Shown here: one piece after another, positions 52,856-61,346 of the stretch
Layout: the number at the start of each line of letters is the position of its first letter
How positions within the stretch are numbered: position 1 is the first letter of the stretch
The notes under the pieces: model-generated
What the model saw: only the letters and a program-made list of their open reading frames with translations
What the model was told of the DNA's origin: nothing
Databases searched by the model: none
From: DATFVA01 sp963832715
GTDB taxonomy: Bacteria; Bacteroidota; Ignavibacteria; Ignavibacteriales; Ignavibacteriaceae
Assembly (NCBI GenBank): GCA_963832715.1
Contig: CAWHVB010000001.1
Location: 310,001-374,000 of the forward strand
Direction: 5' to 3'
DNA: 64,000 nucleotides
Position numbers and translations under genes: made by a program

Positions 52856-55800
52856 TTACTTTACTAAAATCATCTTCTTAGTTGAGACAAATGAGCCTGC
52901 ACTTAATCTGTATATATATATACCACTGGCAAGCTTTCCTGCATTCCAATAAACCGAGTGATAACCGGCGTCCATATCCTGATCCACCAGGGTAGTTACA
53001 AGCTCACCAAGAACACTATATATCTTTAAAGAAACATGGTTTTTCTCAGGCAGCTGATAATTTATGGTAGTAGAAGGATTAAATGGATTAGGATAATTCT
53101 GAAGAAGGGCTATTTGATCCGGAACCGCCGGTTTAGTATTTACCTGATTTTGCGGAGCCGCAGGTCCTTTGGCTAAAGGAACCTGAATACAGTACAGCTT
53201 GCAGCTCCCGCCTAGACTTATATCACCTGAAGCCCATACGTCACCAGTTATGATGCAGCTTGTACCAGCCGTAAATTTTCCGGAAGGACAGAAGATGATT
53301 CCATTCCATATACCGCTGCCGTTCATACTAAAATTACCATGTGTTTCCAGAAAAACATCTTCCGGATTTCCATTTAAGACATTTAGCCTGAAACTGGTAC
53401 CAATTGTAACATTTCCGGTTACAAAAATTTTAATTTTTCCTCCGTTTACATCCAGGTTTAATTTACAACTGCCATTCATTGAGAAAGAATCGAAATAATA
53501 ATCACCGGCACTCAAATTTAATGATTTAGATGTACCAAGGCTTACAGAACCATAAGACCCAGGACTAAGAGTACAGCTATTGGTAATATTATCCCCGCCT
53601 GAATTAAAAACAGTTGGAGGAGGCATGGTAATCAGACTGTAGGTTTGGGGTGGTAGCGGCGTACCGTTTTCTGTAACGTCACCATAGATTATTGTGCTCC
53701 CACCCTTCGTAAGGGAGCCGGAGGTCGTTAAATTACCATATATCCTTACAGATGTCCCGAGGGTGACGTCACCCCCTCCGTCTAAATTACCGCTTACTGT
53801 GGTATTGCCATTGAGATGAACGATACCACCTGATATTATATTACCTCCTATAACAACGCTTGTGCCGCCCTGCATAGCCCCACCACTGTTAACGTCGCCA
53901 GATAGATGAGTACTTCCTCCAAGGGTAACGCTTCCATTAAATTTAATGTATTGACCAGTAATGCTGGTTCCTCCACTAAATGAACCCGCACCTTCCACTC
54001 CGCCATCAATATTAGCCGAACCATTTACATTAACATTTGCGTTGCTCGCAACTGTACCACTAAAGATGCGTACGCTGGTACCAAAATTAATATTTTGATT
54101 CGAAAATACCGGATACGGTGGAAAATTCGAAACTGGTTCCTCCGGTTCTTCAGACTTAGAGATAAAAAAGCTGTGCTGCGTTGTAAGCAGGTACTGACTA
54201 TTATTTAAGGTGTCAGCAGCTACATTGTCAGATGCAATTACACTAACATCATAGTTTCCCGGCAAAGTGGTATTAAGATCTATACTATACTGACCATTTC
54301 CCTTTGGAGTTAAAAATCCCACAACTTTCTGACCGTCGGGAGAAGTGACCTGTACACTAACAATTGCATTATCAATCGGTTGACCGACAGTCTTTGTATG
54401 CTCACCCTGAGTACTGTTCTCACCACCCTGGGTTAACGTTGCATCCAAATGGACAACGACCGGAACAGGATTTCCATTCTGATCGTTAGTTAAAATGTAT
54501 CTTTCCTTATTAGTTTTAAAATCGAGTACATAATCGGTTCCATTTGCCATATAAACCTGTATAGGCTCCGGAGCTGCAGGCGGAGTATTCTCTATTATTG
54601 CATAAGTCCAGGCGCCTATTCCGGGATTATTTATTCTGAAATATTTATAAGGAGCCAGTGATCCGGTAGTATACCCATTGAAGAATTCTATGTCATATGC
54701 TGCATTAGAGGTACTTTGATAATTATCCTGGGTAATTGCCGCTGCCGGCAGATTAGGAGGATCAGTTATAAATACTCCCGGCGGTAATAAAACTAGTGAG
54801 TATTCACTACCGGTCCATGAAATTCCCATATCAAGTGCAGCTCCCTGCCATGACAATCCGCCCTGCCACGATAATCCGCCCTGCCACGACAATCCGCCCT
54901 GCCAGGACAATCCGCCCTGCCAGGATAACCCGCCCTGCCATGACAGTCCGCCCTGCCACGATAATCCACCCTGCCACGACAGTCCTCCCTGCCATGATAA
55001 ACCGCTTTGAGTATTAAAAAATTCACTATTAATATCACCTGATAAATAAGATATTTCCAGACCGAGCAATCTAAGCCACATTATATTTACCGCTGTCGGG
55101 ATTTCATCGGAACCAGAAATTGCATAATATTCTCCATTAGTTTTATTGGCCAGGTAGCTCATTAGATCCTGCTGAGCGTTGAAACCTTCAAACCCAAGAG
55201 TATATATTTTTATTGTCGGATCAACATTTAAGTCAGTTATCAGGGTGAAAGGAGTTATATCACCGGCACTGAACAGGATTATCACTTTTTTATTAGATGA
55301 TGATCCCTGAAACAATTGTTCAGCTGCTGCTATCCTATCGGCAAGGTTACCGGTGGCGTTCGGGGATAACTGGCTCAGTTGAGTCAATTTTGCGTTAAAA
55401 TCATTTCCAAGAGGTTCAGAAACCGAACCATTTACCCAACCGATCCGATCTCCATTCCTTAACTTAGTTAGAAGTTCAAGTGCGGAATTCTTCGAAGGAA
55501 CAAATCCATTTAAATCAGTGGGAGACGTAAAGCCAGCTGTACCGTCAAAAACTAAAACAATATCGTAATAAACATCATTTAGGTGGCTGTAAATAAAATT
55601 AATACCTCCGATATCATAAGTCGTGACATCTGATTGATTGATGTATGATTCCGGATGCAAATATCTCTTATTAGTCTCGCCTTTATCTATACGTCCGTAC
55701 ATGGTAGCGAACTGATTATTATTCTTCAGGTCAATTGTATAATTCAGATCCCCTGGATTATACAGGTCAGCCAGTCCGGAATAATGACCGGCTTCATGAG

Positions 55801-58528
55801 TTGCTGCATTTTGTACATCCACCTTTTCAGGATCCGGATTATTCGGATCCGCATTAGATATCCATGTGAAATGTTCACCTGTTGTGAGTGAAACCGGATC
55901 ACCATTAAATGCCATATCAACATCGGTCATTTCACCAGTCAGCGCATTATATCTTACCCTGGTGAGAGCCAGAACATTTGTTGGCGCCCCTGTGGAATCT
56001 TCCCACATTTGAGATGTTGGGAACCAAACTATATTGTTAACACCATCCGCATCCCCTCCCCATTTCTCAGAACCGGGTAAAATCTTCCGTGAGTAGGTTA
56101 GTTGTTCAAGAGTACTCCAGGTATCAAATCCATTCTGTACATCATCATCAAATCCTTTTGCCACTACAGATGGTGCGATCTGGTAATCACTTTTTCCATC
56201 TTTCCAGTGCAAGGGTATTCCCGCAATGGTTGTGTTAACTTTGTAATGATTTCCTTCATCCTCAGATCTTACTATTAATTCCGAGAATTCCGAAGTACTT
56301 AATGCATTAAGCGAGTTATCCAACCTAGTTGCAGTAGCAGATACCACTTCGCCGGCCGGAAGAACAACGTCCTTGAAGTTGGCAAGGAAATCCGCTTCCC
56401 CGGCGATATCTGTGGTTACTTCAATTTCACCCAAGAAATTATGACCTTCTCTGGTGGTGCCTCCTGTATTAGAATAAAATTGAATCTTGTACGTTTGCTC
56501 AGGTATACTATTAAGACTTCCCTGAATAGCTGTACCTCCCCGTATATCAGGTAAAGCAGTTTCATCCTGCCAGCTGTATAGTGTGCTCAGGGCGGGGTAT
56601 GACTGTGAATCGTTAGCTGATGTATTTAGTTTGATACCCAAATCGGTATTGTTATAAACGGAATTATAAAGTATTGAATTATTATTTCCTGATTCTACGA
56701 AAATACCCGCATTACTATTATTATTAACAATGTTGCTGTCCAGAGTATTGTTACTGCCATTAATAACTACACCGTGATCTGAATTCGCTGAAATGGTATT
56801 TCTTAAAAACAAAGATTCATCAGATGAATTTAAGATTATACCCGATGCCATATTCCCGGAAATTGTGTTGCCTCTGAAAGTTCCCTGACTATTATTTAGA
56901 GAAATTCCTCCCAGGTTATTATTACTAATTGCATTATTAGTAACCTGGCTGCCTGTACTGGAAACGATTGATATTCCGAATCCAGCATTTGAAGAAATAA
57001 TATTATTTTTTAAAATACTGGTATCATTATTTATATCCACACCGTTACCCGGATTATCCGAAATATTATTTCCTAATAAAGTATTGGCAGTGGAACTGTT
57101 AAATGATACTCCCCCCGACACATTGAGCGAAATTGTATTATTTTCAATTATATTATTATTAACATTGTTAAGCGTTAACCCATAGCCCGCATTGCTGAGG
57201 ATATTATTTGCAGATAAAACGCCAACCTGGTTATTATTGCCACCTGTAATAAACGTAATCCCGTTCCCCGAGGAATTTGAAAAAGTATTTCCATTAATGT
57301 TATTTGACGGCGAGCCGATAGTAATCCCCGAGATAATATTAGACGTAATATTGTTTCCGCCGCTTCCTGACAAGATAAGTCCCGACCCTGTTGAACTGCT
57401 GAGAGATAGGCCCTGCACAGTGATGCCGCCTGCTGTTATGGTGATTCCTCCGTAACTTCCCTGTGTTTGTATTAAAGGCGTACCGTTGTATCCCCTCTGA
57501 ACCGTACCATCAAGTATAATCTCATCACTTATTTCAGGTAAAGCAGAAACAGGCTGTATATTGAGAAGTTCGTTGCCTAAGATATAAAAATATATGGTCT
57601 GCACACCCGTTAAGGCATTTGCTTCCTGGATAGCTGATCTGAGAGTAACAGTGCCTCCCCCGGCATCTGCCACGCCGTCACCAGGATACAAATCAGGTAA
57701 ATCCTGGGTGGAATTAACAACAAAAAAGGGCAAATGATCAGTATCCACAACATCGGTAATATCAGTTATTCTTAAATAATTTTTCTTTGAGGAAAGATCC
57801 TTTAAAACAGGAGTTCCATAGTAATTGGTTATTTCAGTGAATGACCATCGTCCATATAAATACTGCATAAGGGAAGAAGGAATTGAGGAAGAGGGATCTC
57901 CATTGCCATTGCAGCTTTGCAGTTGATTTGAGTTTAATGCAGTTTTAAAGATCCTAACCTCCTCAATCAAACCGTTAAAAGCTTTATCCTCATAGTTTCC
58001 GATATATAATCCAATCCCGTTAGTAGAGCACTGATTTAATGATTCGTTACATGAGGCCGCCAAATCACCATTATAGTATAGTTTCAGGTGAGCTCCATCG
58101 TACGTCCCTGTAAGCCGGATCCAGGTAAAAGCAGGTAATGAGGGAAATGTATTGGCCGTACTTATTGGTGTACCGTTCCCGACTCCAAAATAGGCGGTTC
58201 CATCCTGGACATACATTGTAAAAGAAGAACCGTCTGAAACAGCTCTTGTAATAATTGTCATCTGTTTCCCGGGATTATCGCCTAAAAGATAAACCCATGT
58301 GTCTACGGTTATCTTTCTATTAGAGCTGGAATAATTGCTGTTAAAATAAGCGAATCCGTTCTGGTTTGCATCACCATTGACTGGTTCACCATCGAGTATC
58401 CTCAGTGAGCTGGTTGAACCATTTAATAGAAATGCATTATCAGTGCTGTTTCCAAAAGATGAACTGCAGCTGGTAAAAAATATCAGTAAAGAAAATAAGG
58501 CAACATATTTATTATAAATTCTTTTCAT
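52856..58528 (-). CDS. Giant modular secreted protein: LamG, beta-helix, metzincin protease, VWA-like, GLSWQG repeats, beta-solenoid, T9SS sorting domain
   Basis: The 1890-residue protein has these parts in order: a signal peptide with a lipobox-like FFTSC; a LamG-type lectin sandwich (about 30-235, TVDTWVYLLGDNPGKQ); a right-handed parallel beta-helix rich in Asn/Gly ladders (about 275-640); and a metalloprotease domain with the zinc motif HEAGHYSGLAD (about 911-921) and a possible Met-turn (FATMYGRID). Next come a von Willebrand A-like domain (about 985-1165, YYDIVLVFDGTAG, degenerate MIDAS), nine GLSWQG hexapeptides (about 1175-1229), a linker with an Ig-like module, a Gly/Asn/Ser beta-solenoid (about 1475-1790) and a type A sorting domain (LQNYPNPFNPSTTINYQLP to TKKMILVK, 1803-1890). 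The order suggests a surface-attached protease that binds glycans. It follows a small secreted protein by 55 bp and is probably co-transcribed with it. Confidence 0.86.
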   Translation of the reverse strand: MKRIYNKYVALFSLLIFFTSCSSSFGNSTDNAFLLNGSTSSLRILDGEPVNGDANQNGFAYFNSNYSSSNRKITVDTWVYLLGDNPGKQMTIITRAVSDGSSFTMYVQDGTAYFGVGNGTPISTANTFPSLPAFTWIRLTGTYDGAHLKLYYNGDLAASCNESLNQCSTNGIGLYIGNYEDKAFNGLIEEVRIFKTALNSNQLQSCNGNGDPSSSIPSSLMQYLYGRWSFTEITNYYGTPVLKDLSSKKNYLRITDITDVVDTDHLPFFVVNSTQDLPDLYPGDGVADAGGGTVTLRSAIQEANALTGVQTIYFYILGNELLNIQPVSALPEISDEIILDGTVQRGYNGTPLIQTQGSYGGITITAGGITVQGLSLSSSTGSGLILSGSGGNNITSNIISGITIGSPSNNINGNTFSNSSGNGITFITGGNNNQVGVLSANNILSNAGYGLTLNNVNNNIIENNTISLNVSGGVSFNSSTANTLLGNNISDNPGNGVDINNDTSILKNNIISSNAGFGISIVSSTGSQVTNNAISNNNLGGISLNNSQGTFRGNTISGNMASGIILNSSDESLFLRNTISANSDHGVVINGSNNTLDSNIVNNNSNAGIFVESGNNNSILYNSVYNNTDLGIKLNTSANDSQSYPALSTLYSWQDETALPDIRGGTAIQGSLNSIPEQTYKIQFYSNTGGTTREGHNFLGEIEVTTDIAGEADFLANFKDVVLPAGEVVSATATRLDNSLNALSTSEFSELIVRSEDEGNHYKVNTTIAGIPLHWKDGKSDYQIAPSVVAKGFDDDVQNGFDTWSTLEQLTYSRKILPGSEKWGGDADGVNNIVWFPTSQMWEDSTGAPTNVLALTRVRYNALTGEMTDVDMAFNGDPVSLTTGEHFTWISNADPNNPDPEKVDVQNAATHEAGHYSGLADLYNPGDLNYTIDLKNNNQFATMYGRIDKGETNKRYLHPESYINQSDVTTYDIGGINFIYSHLNDVYYDIVLVFDGTAGFTSPTDLNGFVPSKNSALELLTKLRNGDRIGWVNGSVSEPLGNDFNAKLTQLSQLSPNATGNLADRIAAAEQLFQGSSSNKKVIILFSAGDITPFTLITDLNVDPTIKIYTLGFEGFNAQQDLMSYLANKTNGEYYAISGSDEIPTAVNIMWLRLLGLEISYLSGDINSEFFNTQSGLSWQGGLSWQGGLSWQGGLSWQGGLSWQGGLSWQGGLSWQGGLSWQGGLSWQGAALDMGISWTGSEYSLVLLPPGVFITDPPNLPAAAITQDNYQSTSNAAYDIEFFNGYTTGSLAPYKYFRINNPGIGAWTYAIIENTPPAAPEPIQVYMANGTDYVLDFKTNKERYILTNDQNGNPVPVVVHLDATLTQGGENSTQGEHTKTVGQPIDNAIVSVQVTSPDGQKVVGFLTPKGNGQYSIDLNTTLPGNYDVSVIASDNVAADTLNNSQYLLTTQHSFFISKSEEPEEPVSNFPPYPVFSNQNINFGTSVRIFSGTVASNANVNVNGSANIDGGVEGAGSFSGGTSITGQYIKFNGSVTLGGSTHLSGDVNSGGAMQGGTSVVIGGNIISGGIVHLNGNTTVSGNLDGGGDVTLGTSVRIYGNLTTSGSLTKGGSTIIYGDVTENGTPLPPQTYSLITMPPPTVFNSGGDNITNSCTLSPGSYGSVSLGTSKSLNLSAGDYYFDSFSMNGSCKLNLDVNGGKIKIFVTGNVTIGTSFRLNVLNGNPEDVFLETHGNFSMNGSGIWNGIIFCPSGKFTAGTSCIITGDVWASGDISLGGSCKLYCIQVPLAKGPAAPQNQVNTKPAVPDQIALLQNYPNPFNPSTTINYQLPEKNHVSLKIYSVLGELVTTLVDQDMDAGYHSVYWNAGKLASGIYIYRLSAGSFVSTKKMILVK
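54843..55004. repeat. Nine 18-bp tandem units encoding GLSWQG
   Basis: Nine consecutive 18-bp units (plus-strand consensus CCCTGCCAYGAYAATCCG) encode GLSWQG on the minus strand inside the giant protease gene. Units differ from each other, but all differences fall at synonymous sites (Leu TTG/TTA/CTG, Ser TCA/TCG/TCC, Gly third base), while TGG and CAG never vary. That is old, selected repetition, not fresh slippage. Confidence 0.95.
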
Positions 58529-58583
58529 ATGCTTCTCACAATATTAATTATTTAGTGAATGTTGTAATTCAGATCTGTTAATC

Positions 58584-59075
58584 TTATTCAGTTTTTATAT
58601 AGGATTGAATCTCTTTTTTAAGTGAGGATATTTCCTGGTTATATGATGTAATGAGTTTTCCGTTTTTATCTCGATACAAAGTTAATTTCCCATCTTCTCC
58701 ACCGAGAACTTTGTAATTCATATTTTTATCTTTTGTGATGAAAAGTAATACCTCCTCTTCATTACTAAATCTTGGCATATGTGAATATAGCTCACCAACA
58801 TCTCCAACTTCTCCGCCGGGTGTAACCAGAGAAAGGGTTTGTCCAGAATAATTGCCCTTTAAATATTCATTCTTCTGAATTACAACATTTGTATATATCC
58901 GAGATCTGTCGCTGTTCCAGGAAGAGTTTTGTCTTATAACTTTCCCGGTTAAAATTAGATCAGCTTTTTTTGATAGAGATTTGATCTCAGCCTTAAATGT
59001 CTGTGAGTGGCTTTGAATCTGTATAAAAAAGACAAAGAATACCGCTAAGACAAATAAACTGCCTTTCGACTTCAT
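58584..59075 (-). CDS. Small secreted protein paired with the metalloprotease gene
   Basis: The 163-residue protein has a signal peptide (KGSLFVLAVFFVFFIQIQS). The mature beta-rich domain has the pattern ADLILTGKVIRQNSSWNSD, YTNVVIQKNEYLKGN, LVTPGGEVGDVGELY and PRFSNEEEVLLFI. I recall this pattern from uncharacterised secreted proteins encoded next to matrixin-type metalloproteases in several phyla, but I cannot verify it here. A strong AGGAGG lies 7 nt before the ATG. The metalloprotease gene starts 55 bp downstream on the same strand, so the pair is likely an operon. An inhibitor, chaperone or processing partner is possible; there is no catalytic motif. Confidence 0.78.
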   Translation of the reverse strand: MKSKGSLFVLAVFFVFFIQIQSHSQTFKAEIKSLSKKADLILTGKVIRQNSSWNSDRSRIYTNVVIQKNEYLKGNYSGQTLSLVTPGGEVGDVGELYSHMPRFSNEEEVLLFITKDKNMNYKVLGGEDGKLTLYRDKNGKLITSYNQEISSLKKEIQSYIKTE

Positions 59076-59397
59076 AGTACGCCTCCTGAGATAATAAATT
59101 ATTAGAACTAATCTAAAACTATTAATACATCCTGTGTTAGGATTTTTCGTGCATAATATTGGATTTTCACAACACTCTGAGTGAAAATAGGCAGAGAACA
59201 GAACGATTACTCAGTAAAACAGGTAAAGGGGGTAAATGATGGGAGAGATATTAGCGGAAATATTTACAAAAAGCAATAGTTTTGGGAGGTAAACCAAATT
59301 ATAATTTTTGATCGGTGATAATTGAGATTGGGTAGATCAAAATGATCCAGTCAGCTGCAATAGGCCCGGACTTCTTCCTGCAACAAACTTCTTAATT
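59076..59397. other. 322-bp gap upstream of the protease operon
   Basis: Non-coding sequence that must carry the promoter of the 58584-59075/52856-58528 pair and the end of the transcript from 59398. It is AT-rich. An in-frame ATG on the plus strand gives only 18 codons. I see no strong hairpin and no repeat. Confidence 0.5.
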
Positions 59398-60051
59398 TTA
59401 CAGTTTCGCTGAGGCAGTACTTGTCCAGTAAACCTTCTTCTTGAATGTAGTCCCGCCGATAAGCGAAATAAACACAATTGGTGAAGGATCTTTTGAAAAC
59501 AGTCTTTTTATACGTGAGTCCAGGTCAGTTTCAAGATAATACTTTCCCCCGGGTGCAGGTTCTGATATCTTTTTGATAAGAGGAATAATTGCACCTGACG
59601 TCTCCCCGAAATAGAGATAGATTAGGAATATAGCCGGAAAAGTGAGATCAGAAGCGGGCTGACAATTCATTGAAAGAATGAGTTTTGAATTTTCAATAGC
59701 TGCTGAATTCAGATCCAGAGGTAATCCTTCAGGGGTAATCTTATTTGAAGTGGTCAGCAACCCACTACGTACAAGCTTTGCATTATTTTTAATCAGCTTC
59801 TGATAGGCATTTGTACCCGGTACTTTTGCAACTTTCCAGATTTCCTTCAGCATAGGGGAAGAATTTACAGAGAGAGCAAGAGCCACAGTGGAAGCAAAGT
59901 TACTCCGTCCCTGCACTGCAGCAGCCGACTTACTTATTTTGAAGTTCACGGGCGCCTTATAATAAAAAGATTTACCATTCCGGTTTCTGATAATGAGATC
60001 CCCAACTTTACCGCTAGGAACTCCAATGACAGGTGATTTTAATAAAGCCAT
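59398..60051 (-). CDS. Protein of unknown function, resembling DUF6266
   Basis: The 217-residue protein has no signal peptide. The N-terminus, LLKSPVIGVPSGKVGDLIIRN then YYKAPVNFKISKSAAAVQGR, follows the pattern of Bacteroidota DUF6266 proteins, which start with a G-x-SGKVG motif and a later SxxxxxxQ box. The second half is predicted beta-rich (ILSMNCQPASDLTF, GKYYLETDLDSRI, PIVFISLIGGT). Relatives are often encoded in genomic regions with repeats, but no function is known. GGAGGAT lies 5 nt before the ATG. The six 11-bp repeats directly upstream (60108-60174) probably belong to its control region. Confidence 0.6.
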   Translation of the reverse strand: MALLKSPVIGVPSGKVGDLIIRNRNGKSFYYKAPVNFKISKSAAAVQGRSNFASTVALALSVNSSPMLKEIWKVAKVPGTNAYQKLIKNNAKLVRSGLLTTSNKITPEGLPLDLNSAAIENSKLILSMNCQPASDLTFPAIFLIYLYFGETSGAIIPLIKKISEPAPGGKYYLETDLDSRIKRLFSKDPSPIVFISLIGGTTFKKKVYWTSTASAKL

Positions 60052-60107
60052 AATTATCCTCCATATTTAATGTCTAAAAATAGTCATATTTATATAATAT
60101 TTCAAGT

Positions 60108-60184
60108 GCAGTTGAAGCGTAGTTAGAGCGCAGTTGGAGCGCAGTTAAAGCGCAGTTGAAGCGCAGTTGAAAGCTTTATGAGAC
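60108..60184. repeat. Six 11-bp direct repeats ending in an ATGAGAC box
   Basis: Units from 60108: GCAGTTGAAGC, GTAGTTAGAGC, GCAGTTGGAGC, GCAGTTAAAGC, GCAGTTGAAGC, then GCAGTTGAAAGC. Eight bases after the last GTTG is ATGAGACGCTT (60178). Period, core (GYAGTT), distance and the final box are the same as at 26800-26867. It lies 57 bp upstream of the gene at 60051. The rest of the 60052-60377 gap holds nothing I can name. Confidence 0.75.
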
Positions 60185-60377
60185 GCTTAAAGGTAATAGT
60201 AAGACTTCGTACTTCCCATTGAGGCATTGCTTATGATGCAGATGCAGTAGTTATTATGAAATGAGATCTATTATTGGACTCCTTACAATGAAGGAAGCGG
60301 CTATTTCAAAGATTCAAAAAAGGAGTAGAGTTGAACGAGCAGGATAGAATATGCCAGGTGTTCTAAAGATCTAAAAT

Positions 60378-61283
60378 TCAGAATGAAAAATCGGGATAAT
60401 GCTTCTCCAGATATTTGCGGACTTCTATTATGTCAGATTTACTTGTGAGGTCAGGGACATGTTCGGCAAGAGGGTAACAATAGACTGAAGAACTATAGCG
60501 TCCAGCGAAAATACTAACAGCCTCCGGGAGTTCTTTTTCATCCCGGGCTGGGTGCGGCGGAAGGTTTTCCAGAATTGGAAATATAAGATTGTATTCCAGC
60601 GAAAAGAGATTCATACTAACACCAACGCAGCCGTGCTTGCTCTTCAATTCTATAATTTGTTCAGGGGAAGGCTTCTCTAAAATATTTTCCAGAAATCCTT
60701 CATCATTCTTTACCGTTACAGCAAACCTTTCTATTCTCTCCGAATCGAATTCGAGTGAGGAACGATCATAATCAATTAAAGCTCCCATGAACTCTGTGTT
60801 GAGCACAATTGAAAGCGCTTTTATGGAGTACAGGTTATCACTATTGCAGACAGAGAACCTGCTCCCCGCCCATTCCGGTTTTGATTTTAGTCCCCACCAT
60901 AATGCATCAGCAGTACCTAATGGTTTTTTTCTTCCCGCAGGGATTTTCTGAACCGCGTAGGAAATTGTGAGTCCATTGAATTCATTATTCTTTTCTTTTG
61001 TGCCGTAATATTCCTTTATGGAATTATCATTTTCACCTATGACAAGTACAATGTCGCAGTACCCGGTTTCACGGGCATTGTATAAGAGGTAATCGAGGAA
61101 GGGACGGTAGTTTTTTCCTACGCCAATCATCGACTTAGCTTTTTCGTCGGCGTCCTTAATGAGCTGTTCGTTAATAACGGGAGATACTTTGCCGGTAAGC
61201 TGCGCACCCATATTCTCCGGCATAGGTTTTCTCATCCTTGAGGAGATGCCGCCGGCCAGTATGACTAATTTTCCTTTATGCAT
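60378..61283 (-). CDS. Sugar nucleotidyltransferase (NTP-transferase fold)
   Basis: The protein of about 301 residues begins with the nucleotide-binding signature KGKLVILAGGISSRMRKP, as in sugar-1-phosphate nucleotidyltransferases. It continues with KNYRPFLDYLLYNARETGY, IVLVIGENDNSIKEYYG, GTADALWWGL (substrate loop) and SRFSVCNSDNLYS, where the usual metal-binding Asp lies. It would make NDP-sugar from a sugar 1-phosphate and an NTP. The start is ATG 61283, right at the signature; the frame is open to 61346 but only by a TTG. The gene directly follows a GHMP sugar kinase and a symporter, which fits a salvage route: import, phosphorylation, activation. Sugar identity is unknown. Confidence 0.84.
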   Translation of the reverse strand: MHKGKLVILAGGISSRMRKPMPENMGAQLTGKVSPVINEQLIKDADEKAKSMIGVGKNYRPFLDYLLYNARETGYCDIVLVIGENDNSIKEYYGTKEKNNEFNGLTISYAVQKIPAGRKKPLGTADALWWGLKSKPEWAGSRFSVCNSDNLYSIKALSIVLNTEFMGALIDYDRSSLEFDSERIERFAVTVKNDEGFLENILEKPSPEQIIELKSKHGCVGVSMNLFSLEYNLIFPILENLPPHPARDEKELPEAVSIFAGRYSSSVYCYPLAEHVPDLTSKSDIIEVRKYLEKHYPDFSF

Positions 61284-61346
61284 TCTTATAAATTTATGTC
61301 TGGAAAAAGATTTCTCACCTCGTCCTAAATGAAAACCCGAGGCCAA

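Noticed and set aside
54793..55038. Long open frames on both strands across the 18-bp repeats, giving Arg/Ala/Thr-rich repeat peptides
   Set aside because: They are shadows of the GLSWQG array; any 18-bp repeat without stops is open in several frames. The real frame is fixed by the flanking domains and by synonymous-only variation.
60108..60174. CRISPR-like or iteron origin array
   Set aside because: Units are 11 bp with no spacers, and there is no cas, replication or dnaA-box context. It is not a CRISPR, and nothing supports an origin.
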